A stretch of 12,361 bases of DNA, taken from the NCBI GenBank assembly GCA_903879995.1, contig CAIRNW010000336.1, forward strand, positions 1 through 12,361, written 5' to 3'. Shown one piece after another: positions 6,846 to 12,361 of the stretch (position 1 is the stretch's first letter; each line of letters starts with the position of its first letter). A program made the translations under genes and the position numbers. Under the pieces are notes generated by a model. It worked only from the letters and a program-made list of their open reading frames with translations. It was not told where the DNA came from and made no database searches. Source of the stretch: an uncultured Bacteroidota bacterium. Its GTDB lineage: Bacteria > Bacteroidota > Bacteroidia > Chitinophagales > Chitinophagaceae.

Positions 6846-8699
6846 ATGTCCTTAGCCTCTAACTTTTTCTCAACAGAAACTGCCAAGGCCCGTGCCGAAT
6901 TAGAAACCTGGGTCAATCAAATTTCTAAATATTGTGAAGCATCAAATATTCATTGGTGCGATGGCTCACAGGAAGAATACGATAACCTGTGTGAACTACT
7001 GGTTAAGAAAGGAACCTTTATTCGTCTTAACCCTGAAAAAAGACCCAACAGCTTTGCCTGCTTCAGTGACCCGAGTGATGTGGCGCGTGTAGAGGATCGC
7101 ACCTTTATATGCAGTCTTCGTAAAGAAGATGCAGGTCCCACCAACAACTGGATGGATCCGTTGGAGATGAAAACCAAGTTGAATGATCTTTTAAGAGGAA
7201 GTATGAAGGGAAGAACCTTATATGTGATCCCCTTCTGTATGGGTCCTGTTGGTTCGCCCTATTCAAGATATGGTGTACAGCTTACCGACTCCGAATATGC
7301 AGTAGTGAATATGCGAATTATGACCCGCATGGGCAGCGATATCCTTCCTTATCTACAAAAGAAAGGATATGTGAAATGTTTGCATTCGGTGGGTGCCCCC
7401 TTAGGTGGTCCACAAAAAGATAGTACCTGGCCTTGCAATCCAGATGTAAAATATATCTCGCATTTTCCAGAGGAAAGATTGATTATTTCGTACGGAAGTG
7501 GATATGGTGGTAATGCACTCATGGGTAAAAAATGTTTTGCCCTACGAATTGCCTCCGTGATGGGACGTGAGGAAGGATGGTTAGCCGAACATATGTTGAT
7601 CTTGGGTGTGGAGTCTCCTGATAAACAAAAAACCTATGTAGCTGCCGCATTCCCGAGTGCTTGTGGTAAAACAAATTTTGCCATGCTGATTCCGCCCAAA
7701 GAATTCAGCGATTGGAAAGTAAGTACCGTCGGTGATGATATAGCCTGGATACACAAAGGCAAAAAAGGAGCCTTACATGCCATCAATCCAGAGGCAGGTT
7801 ATTTTGGAGTGGCCCCGGGTACCAACTATCATACCAACCCCAACGCCATGGAGACCATCAAGGCTAATACCATCTTCACAAACGTTGCGGTTACCCCCGA
7901 CAAAGATGTATGGTGGGAAGGACTTACTAAAGAGGTCCCCGAGGGATTAACAGATTGGACAGGTAAACCCTACGACCCAAGTACTGGAAAGCCTGCAGCA
8001 CACCCCAACTCTCGTTTCTGCGCACCTGCCCATCAAAATCCGGCCATTGATGAGGATTGGGAAAATCCAGATGGCGTAACAATTGCTGGTTTCATTTTTG
8101 GTGGAAGAAGAAGCACCGGCGTTCCATTGGTGTATCAAAGTTTCAACTGGAACTTTGGAGTGTATCTAGCTACTACCATGGGAAGTGAAATGACAGCAGC
8201 AGCTTTTGGTGAAGTTGGAAAAGTTCGTCGTGATCCATTTGCAATGCTGCCCTTTATGGGATACCATATTGGAGATTATGTAAATCACTGGTTACAATTT
8301 GGCAGAGATCTTTCTAACGCCCCACGAATATTCAGTGTCAACTGGTTTAGAAAAGATAACAACGGACAATTCCTATGGCCCGGCTACGGTCAAAATATGC
8401 GCGTGTTAAAATGGATTGTAGGACGAATTCGTGGGCAGGCGCAGGCCGTTGAAAGTCCGGTTGGATGGAGACCCCGTTATGTGGATATGGATTGGAGAGG
8501 AATGGAAAACTTTTCAAAAGAGGATTTTGATAAAGTGATGATCATTGATCGCGAAGAAGGAAAACGTGAATTGCTAGGTCATCAGGAACTATTTGAAAAA
8601 GTATACGACAAACTTCCCAAGGAGTTTTTCTATATGCGCGAACTATTACTCTCCGCTCTTTGGCGTTCGCCAGAGAAATGGGGACAGCAGCCTGAATAG
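6846..8699 (+). CDS. pckA: Phosphoenolpyruvate carboxykinase (GTP)
   Basis: Converts oxaloacetate plus GTP to phosphoenolpyruvate, GDP and CO2, the committed step of gluconeogenesis, in the cytoplasm. At 617 residues it has the normal length of the GTP-dependent class, which is unrelated in close sequence to the roughly 540-residue ATP-dependent class. Seen: substrate-site [10 protein letters not shown] (216-225), the P-loop FPSACGKTN (269-277) with the reactive Cys273, Lys275 and Thr276, the metal-binding GDDIAW (296-301), and [11 protein letters not shown] (419-429). The whole frame is intact and every motif is complete, so the enzyme should be active. It needs Mn2+ or Mg2+ (family knowledge). 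It probably has its own promoter (box at 6794-6801) and is followed by cmoA after 37 bases with no terminator visible, so some read-through is likely. Confidence 0.98.
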   Translation: MSLASNFFSTETAKARAELETWVNQISKYCEASNIHWCDGSQEEYDNLCELLVKKGTFIRLNPEKRPNSFACFSDPSDVARVEDRTFICSLRKEDAGPTNNWMDPLEMKTKLNDLLRGSMKGRTLYVIPFCMGPVGSPYSRYGVQLTDSEYAVVNMRIMTRMGSDILPYLQKKGYVKCLHSVGAPLGGPQKDSTWPCNPDVKYISHFPEERLIISYGSGYGGNALMGKKCFALRIASVMGREEGWLAEHMLILGVESPDKQKTYVAAAFPSACGKTNFAMLIPPKEFSDWKVSTVGDDIAWIHKGKKGALHAINPEAGYFGVAPGTNYHTNPNAMETIKANTIFTNVAVTPDKDVWWEGLTKEVPEGLTDWTGKPYDPSTGKPAAHPNSRFCAPAHQNPAIDEDWENPDGVTIAGFIFGGRRSTGVPLVYQSFNWNFGVYLATTMGSEMTAAAFGEVGKVRRDPFAMLPFMGYHIGDYVNHWLQFGRDLSNAPRIFSVNWFRKDNNGQFLWPGYGQNMRVLKWIVGRIRGQAQAVESPVGWRPRYVDMDWRGMENFSKEDFDKVMIIDREEGKRELLGHQELFEKVYDKLPKEFFYMRELLLSALWRSPEKWGQQPE

Positions 8700-8713
8700 G
8701 GTTAGATATTTCG

Positions 8714-8721
8714 TTACTTTG
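8714..8721 (+). promoter_or_regulatory. Possible -7 box for the cmoA-like gene
   Basis: TTACTTTG differs from TAnnTTTG by one base and is followed by CGG; it lies 15 bases before the ATG at 8737, predicting a very short leader. It is in the 37-base gap after pckA, so the gene may also be read from the pckA promoter. Confidence 0.3.
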
Positions 8722-8736
8722 CGGACAACTTAGATT

Positions 8737-9465
8737 ATGTCCAAAGACCAAGTATTCCGCAAAGAGATCAACAAAGCCAGCGATTTTAAATTCGGGGCCA
8801 ATGTAGCCAGCGTATTTGACGACATGGTCAACCGCTCCGTTCCCTATTATGGAGAAATCCAACGGATGGTAGCAGAACTTGCGGCTGATCATGCAAGGGA
8901 GGGAACCTTTGTATATGACCTGGGCTGCTCAACAGGAACCACGATGATTGGAATGGATACACTCGTGGACAAATCAATCAAATTTATTGGCATCGATGAC
9001 TCACCTGAAATGCTGGATAAGTGCAAAGCAAAATTTGATGAGATCAAATTTGATCGCCCTTATGAATTACGCTGCAAGGATCTAGGGCAAGGAGTAGAAA
9101 TTGAAAATGCATCGGTAGTAGTACTCTGTCTTACACTACAATTTGTTCGTCCGATTTACCGAGAGAAAATTATACAGGATATTGTGAGTGGACTCAATAG
9201 TGGTGGTGTATTGATATTGATAGAAAAAATTCTGGCCGAAGAAAGTAATTTCAATCGCGAGTTTATCAATTACTACTATAATTATAAACGCCGCAACCAA
9301 TATAGCGAATTAGAAATTTCACAAAAAAGAGAAGCACTGGAGAATGTATTGGTGCCGTATAAATTAAGTGAGAACATTAGTTTATTACGTGATCAGGGCT
9401 TTGCACATTGTGAAGTGTTTTTCAAGTGGTATAATTTTACCGGGCTCGTAGCTGTAAAAAAATAA
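8737..9465 (+). CDS. cmoA: CmoA-like carboxy-S-adenosyl-L-methionine synthase
   Basis: Class I SAM-dependent enzyme. E. coli CmoA turns SAM and prephenate into carboxy-SAM and phenylpyruvate; CmoB then uses carboxy-SAM for cmo5U at tRNA position 34. This 242-residue protein aligns with E. coli CmoA (recalled sequence) nearly end to end: NRSVPYY (32-38, Tyr38 for Tyr39), motif I YDLGCSTG (60-67), IDDSPEML (86-93), ENASVVVL (123-130), TLQF (133-136), and the signature YSELEISQKR (189-198). Arg198 matches Arg199, which in E. coli contacts the carboxylate of carboxy-SAM, arguing for true CmoA rather than a plain methyltransferase. One difference: E. coli VVLNFTLQF reads VVLCLTLQF here, so the Asn132 position is Cys131. 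No cmoB is in the window. The start is fixed by an in-frame TAG at 8731. The next gene begins 16 bases after the stop, so the two are probably cotranscribed. Confidence 0.88.
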   Translation: MSKDQVFRKEINKASDFKFGANVASVFDDMVNRSVPYYGEIQRMVAELAADHAREGTFVYDLGCSTGTTMIGMDTLVDKSIKFIGIDDSPEMLDKCKAKFDEIKFDRPYELRCKDLGQGVEIENASVVVLCLTLQFVRPIYREKIIQDIVSGLNSGGVLILIEKILAEESNFNREFINYYYNYKRRNQYSELEISQKREALENVLVPYKLSENISLLRDQGFAHCEVFFKWYNFTGLVAVKK

Positions 9466-9481
9466 TCCTCAACCTATTTGT

Positions 9482-10219
9482 ATGGTTTCAATCGGTAACT
9501 TTTTTTTCAAATACCGTAATATCATTTTTATACTTTTTTACGGTGCCCTGTTTCTGCCATCCCCCGCATTATTTACAGAAGCTAGCTGTGGACCCACGTA
9601 TTATTGGTGGCCCATCATATTAGGATTACTCACAACCGTGCTGGGACAAGCAGTTCGTGGCGCCACTATTGGATTAGCGTACATTGTTCGAGGAGGTAAG
9701 GAAGGAAAACCCTATGCCGATGGGCTTGTAACAGAAGGAATTTTTCGTCATTGTCGGAATCCGCTTTATGTTGGAAATATTCTAATGTTATTAGGAGTGG
9801 GTATACTGGCTAATTCACTTTTCTATGTAGCTATCATGGTGCCTGTATTCTTATTTATATATCAGGCCATTGTTTTAGCGGAAGAAAATTTTCTGCGTGG
9901 AAAATTTGGTGCAGGTTTTGATGCTTATTGTGCAGATGTGAATCGTTGGTGGCCTCGTTTGCAAGGACTCGGAGCCACACTTTCAAGTATGGAGTTTAAC
10001 TGGAAGCGTTGGATTCTGAAAGAGCATACTACACAATACATTTGGCTAGCTGGGATTTTTTTACTCTTGTTCGCCCCTATTCCAGTTTGGCGTTACCCGG
10101 CACTAGCTTGCAATGATGAAGTATGGCGTGATCAATTACTGGGAATTTGTCTTACTTCCTTGACGGCCGTTTACATCTTGATACGGATATTAAAAAAATC
10201 AGGAAGGTTTACCGCTTGA
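9482..10219 (+). CDS. ICMT-like membrane methyltransferase with C-terminal extension
   Basis: Integral membrane protein of the isoprenylcysteine carboxyl methyltransferase / phospholipid methyltransferase-like group, which uses SAM. Seen in 245 residues: hydrophobic segments about 12-31, 41-60 and 98-128, then family motifs GIFRHCRNPLYVGN (86-99) and AEENFLRGKFG (133-143) followed by YCADVNRWWP (149-158). The His/Arg-Asn-Pro-x-Tyr and Glu-Glu...Phe-Gly...Tyr...Arg-Trp pattern forms the cofactor site in this family. Unlike typical members, where this block ends the protein, about 85 more residues follow, with two more likely membrane segments (184-204 and 213-236). The substrate is unknown; prenylcysteine is unlikely in bacteria, and lipid or small-molecule methylation is possible. 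It follows the cmoA-like gene by 16 bases, with no terminator and no strong promoter between them. Confidence 0.82.
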   Translation: MVSIGNFFFKYRNIIFILFYGALFLPSPALFTEASCGPTYYWWPIILGLLTTVLGQAVRGATIGLAYIVRGGKEGKPYADGLVTEGIFRHCRNPLYVGNILMLLGVGILANSLFYVAIMVPVFLFIYQAIVLAEENFLRGKFGAGFDAYCADVNRWWPRLQGLGATLSSMEFNWKRWILKEHTTQYIWLAGIFLLLFAPIPVWRYPALACNDEVWRDQLLGICLTSLTAVYILIRILKKSGRFTA

Positions 10220-10274
10220 ATTTCAGAAACTTAGCAGATTCCCTTCTTCGTAAACAAAGCGTCCCCAGACTTGT

Positions 10275-10282
10275 TATTTTTG
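10275..10282 (+). promoter_or_regulatory. -7 promoter box for the nfu-pnuC-NR kinase unit
   Basis: TATTTTTG is a perfect TAnnTTTG match followed by CAG, 20 bases before the nfu ATG, in the 83-base gap after the methyltransferase gene. It predicts a leader of about 17 bases. A -33 TTTG is not seen at the usual distance. Confidence 0.5.
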
Positions 10283-10302
10283 CAGTACAATTTTAAACTG
10301 AC

Positions 10303-10899
10303 ATGATTAAGACTGGTAACCCTATTGTGAGTATTTATACGGAAATGACCCCAAATCCCGAAACCATGAAGTTTGTGGCTAACAAACTTTTGTATCCGGG
10401 CAAAAGCGTGGACTTTCCTGATGTGGCAAGTGCAGGACCTTCACCATTGGCAACTGAACTATTTGGATTTCCTTTTATCAAAGCCGTATTTATTGCCAGC
10501 AATTTTGTAACGCTAACTAAAACAGCAGAAACAGATTGGGATGATGTCATTCCTTCTGTTCGTCAGTTTTTAAAAGATTATTTAGAGGAAGGAAAACCCG
10601 TAGTAAATGAAGAAGAACTGGCAGCCGTTAAACAAACTGTTTCGAACGAAGTAGCAGCCGATGATGATGATGTAGTGAAGCGCATAAAAGAGTTATTGGA
10701 TAATTATGTTCGCCCTGCTGTTGAAATGGATGGTGGCGCTATTCAATTTAAAAGTTACGAAGCAGGTACCGTTAGTTTAGCTATGCAGGGAAGTTGCAGT
10801 GGTTGTCCCTCCTCTATGATCACACTAAAAGCAGGAATCGAAGGAATGATGAAGCGCATGATTCCTGAAGTAAAAGAAGTGATTGCTGAATCAGAATGA
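10303..10899 (+). CDS. nfu: NifU-type Fe-S cluster carrier (Nfu_N + NifU C-terminal domain)
   Basis: Scaffold or carrier that receives iron-sulfur clusters and passes them to client enzymes. The 198-residue protein has an N-terminal Nfu domain, about 9-97, opening with TEMTPNPETMKF (13-24) and containing LFGFPFIKAVFI (53-64), an acidic linker with a run of Asp at 120-123, and a C-terminal NifU-like domain, about 124-195, with RPAVEMDGG (137-145) and the cluster-binding GSCSGCPSS (163-171), Cys165 and Cys168. This two-domain layout is the mitochondrial NFU1-like form. The ATG at 10303 gives a short lead-in before the conserved block. Its TGA overlaps the pnuC ATG as ATGA (10896-10899), so the genes should be translationally coupled. 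It is the first gene after a perfect -7 box. Confidence 0.94.
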   Translation: MIKTGNPIVSIYTEMTPNPETMKFVANKLLYPGKSVDFPDVASAGPSPLATELFGFPFIKAVFIASNFVTLTKTAETDWDDVIPSVRQFLKDYLEEGKPVVNEEELAAVKQTVSNEVAADDDDVVKRIKELLDNYVRPAVEMDGGAIQFKSYEAGTVSLAMQGSCSGCPSSMITLKAGIEGMMKRMIPEVKEVIAESE

Positions 10900-11522
10900 A
10901 CAGCAACTTGGTAGCTGACCTTTTTCAATCAATTCTACAAACCTCTTGGCTGGAGTGGTTAGCGGTTGTTGCAGGAATTACTAGCGTTTGGTATAGTAAA
11001 AAAGAAAGTAGCTGGGTATACCCGACCGGTCTGGTCAATACTATTATCTATACCTGGTTAAGTTTTAAATATCAGTTACCGGGAGAAGGCCTTGTTAACT
11101 TCTATTATACCGCCATGAGTTTATATGGCTGGTATAATTGGTCACGAAAAGACCTTACACAAAAACCGATAATACAAATTAGCTATAGCGGCAAGCAAGA
11201 GTGGATACAACAAATTTTGTTCTTTATTGTTATCTACATCATCCTATACGGATCGCTGACAGGATTAAAAGAGTATTTCTTTGAAGGCGCCATTCCTTGG
11301 GCAGACGCATTAGCCTCTGCAGCAGCATTTACAGGAATGTGGTTGATGACTCAAAAAAAAGTAGAAAGCTGGTATTGGTGGATTCTTACCAACATTACTT
11401 CGATGCCGCTTTATTTTGTGAAAGGATTAAGAATTACGGCGCTTTATTATTTGATACTTTTGCTCCTCGCTTTTGCAGGACTGTATAGCTGGAAAGAAAA
11501 AGTGAAAAAGACCCATGCTTAA
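10896..11522 (+). CDS. pnuC: Nicotinamide riboside transporter PnuC
   Basis: Inner-membrane facilitator that imports nicotinamide riboside for NAD synthesis. The 208 residues hold about seven hydrophobic segments. Family marks seen: WLEWLAVVAGITSVWYSKKE (18-37), YPTGLVNTIIYTWLSF (42-57), and YGWYNW (77-82), whose Trp79 and Trp82 form the WxxW associated with riboside binding; a second-half counterpart GAIPWADALASAAAF (131-145) and SWYWWILTNI (158-167) shows the internal repeat expected for a SWEET-like fold. Transport is driven by phosphorylation of the imported riboside inside the cell, which fits the overlapping downstream kinase gene. The start ATG overlaps the nfu stop by 4 bases, and the last 8 bases (ATGCTTAA, 11515-11522) overlap the kinase start. 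No riboswitch or separate promoter is visible because the gene has no leader. Confidence 0.95.
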   Translation: MNSNLVADLFQSILQTSWLEWLAVVAGITSVWYSKKESSWVYPTGLVNTIIYTWLSFKYQLPGEGLVNFYYTAMSLYGWYNWSRKDLTQKPIIQISYSGKQEWIQQILFFIVIYIILYGSLTGLKEYFFEGAIPWADALASAAAFTGMWLMTQKKVESWYWWILTNITSMPLYFVKGLRITALYYLILLLLAFAGLYSWKEKVKKTHA

Positions 11523-12096
11523 AAAAATTGTAATCATAGGACCAGAAAGTACTGGGAAAAGTACCCTCTGTCAACAATTAGCAGAACACTTTGAAACCAT
11601 TTGGTGCCCGGAATATGCGCGCGAGTATTTACTCACCAATGGAACTGATTATGGTTTTCAAGATCTCTTGACCATTGCCAAGGGACAAATAGCATTGGAA
11701 GAACAATTAGCAGACAAACTAGAACAAAGAGCTGCCCCCCTGTTAGAACAAGATTACGACATTCCCTATTTTATTGACACAGACATGAGTGTCATGAAAG
11801 TGTGGTGTGAGTTTGTTTTCAATAAGTGTCACCCGTTCATTGAAGAGCAACTAGCCAAACGTAAAGTAGATCACTATTTTCTTTGTCAACCGGATCTCCC
11901 CTGGGTAAAAGATCAATTGAGAGAATATCCTGATCTGGCTACGCGTGAAAAATTATTTACCATTTATCGCAATTGGCTGGAAAATCAATCAGTTCCCTGG
12001 AGCTTGATTCAAGGAAAAGATACGGAACGAATGCAGTTAGCAGTACGTGCTGTCAATCGTATACTGGAAAGTTCTTACGTTACCGATTCTCAATAA
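11515..12096 (+). CDS. nadR: Nicotinamide riboside kinase, NadR kinase-domain type
   Basis: P-loop kinase predicted to phosphorylate nicotinamide riboside to nicotinamide mononucleotide in the cytoplasm, trapping what PnuC imports. Its 193 residues match only the C-terminal ribosylnicotinamide kinase domain of E. coli NadR: Walker [10 protein letters not shown] (9-17), PEYAREYL (32-39), the Walker-B-like FIDTDMS (86-92), and [12 protein letters not shown] (126-137), the lid region. The N-terminal DNA-binding and NMN adenylyltransferase domains of the trifunctional enterobacterial protein are absent, so it is neither a repressor nor an adenylyltransferase; the NMN must be adenylylated by another enzyme. 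The ATG is embedded in the pnuC stop, implying translational coupling. Its 3' end overlaps the converging mtgA gene by 17 bases. General annotation pipelines often call this an AAA-family ATPase. Confidence 0.9.
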   Translation: MLKKIVIIGPESTGKSTLCQQLAEHFETIWCPEYAREYLLTNGTDYGFQDLLTIAKGQIALEEQLADKLEQRAAPLLEQDYDIPYFIDTDMSVMKVWCEFVFNKCHPFIEEQLAKRKVDHYFLCQPDLPWVKDQLREYPDLATREKLFTIYRNWLENQSVPWSLIQGKDTERMQLAVRAVNRILESSYVTDSQ

Positions 12097-12361
12097 GTTT
12101 ACGTATTGTCGGTTCCGATTGTAAGTGCATCATTTGCCGGAGAATAAAATTACTTCTGCCTTGAACATAGCGAGATGCAGGTTTTACTTTATAACGTTTT
12201 GGATTAGGTAAACTGGCTGCAATCATGGCTGCCTCTCTTCTTGTTAATTGTTTGGCTGATTTTCCAAAATAATATTGAGCTGCCGCTTCTGCTCCAAACA
12301 CACCTTTACCCATTTCAATCACATTGAGATATACTTCAAGAATTCTTTTCTTCCCCCAAAA
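12080..12361 (-). CDS. mtgA: Monofunctional peptidoglycan transglycosylase, C-terminal part (5' end cut by window edge)
   Basis: Glycosyltransferase family 51 enzyme that polymerises lipid II into glycan strands at the inner membrane. The 93 visible residues run from the right edge to a TAA at 12080-12082 and show the late family-51 blocks: [19 protein letters not shown], then [18 protein letters not shown], then [16 protein letters not shown] and a final RSNFILRQM. The catalytic glutamate region lies outside the window. The protein ends about 25 residues after the PNPKRY block, with no transpeptidase domain, which marks it as monofunctional rather than a class A penicillin-binding protein. 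The internal GTG at 12320-12322 is not a start: the frame and homology continue upstream to the edge. Its 3' end overlaps the NR kinase gene by 17 bases. Confidence 0.9.
   Translation of the reverse strand, partial: FWGKKRILEVYLNVIEMGKGVFGAEAAAQYYFGKSAKQLTRREAAMIAASLPNPKRYKVKPASRYVQGRSNFILRQMMHLQSEPTIRKLIENR

Noticed and set aside
8542..8892. Minus-strand 116-codon frame across the pckA/cmoA junction
   Set aside because: It is the shadow of two well-supported plus-strand genes and has no recognisable domain.
1..12361. A hidden mobile element, phage defence island or CRISPR array
   Set aside because: All long stretches are occupied by intact housekeeping-type genes; no transposase, terminal repeats, direct-repeat array or compositional break was visible.

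Overview
The window reads as ordinary chromosome from a Bacteroidota bacterium, most likely family Chitinophagaceae or a close relative. The grounds are protein character (long RecQ with a C-terminal extension, two-domain Nfu, GTP-type PEP carboxykinase, OmpA-type lipoprotein with coiled coil), moderate-to-low GC, scarce Shine-Dalgarno sequences, and repeated matches to the Bacteroidota -7 promoter element TAnnTTTG just upstream of genes. I see no insertion sequence, prophage, CRISPR array, tRNA or rRNA.

Layout. (1) 1-2039, minus strand: a two-gene unit, kdsD (arabinose-5-phosphate isomerase) then manC (GDP-mannose synthesis, cut by the left edge), both supplying sugars for LPS or surface glycans. 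(2) 2040-2311: a divergent intergenic region with three short inverted repeats. (3) 2312-4576, plus: recQ helicase, converging on (4) 4596-5489, minus: a lipoprotein with a periplasmic coiled coil and an OmpA-type peptidoglycan-binding domain. (5) A 70-bp divergent promoter region, then 5560-6777, plus: a TetA-like MFS exporter. (6) 6846-8699, plus: pckA, the gluconeogenic PEP carboxykinase. (7) 8737-10219, plus: cmoA-like carboxy-SAM synthase followed closely by a membrane ICMT-like methyltransferase. (8) 10303-12096, plus: a tightly overlapping unit nfu - pnuC - nicotinamide-riboside kinase (Fe-S carrier, then uptake and phosphorylation of nicotinamide riboside). (9) 12080-12361, minus: the C-terminal end of a monofunctional peptidoglycan transglycosylase (mtgA), overlapping the kinase gene tail to tail.

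The clearest functional module is pnuC with the NadR-type kinase, which form a standard nicotinamide riboside salvage pair. kdsD-manC is a second coherent unit. I found no convincing new multi-gene system. The points most worth a second look are the compact divergent promoter at 5490-5559 with a palindrome over the -7 box, the CmoA homologue with an Asn-to-Cys change and no cmoB beside it, the C-terminally extended ICMT-like protein next to it, and the translational coupling of an Fe-S carrier to NAD salvage.
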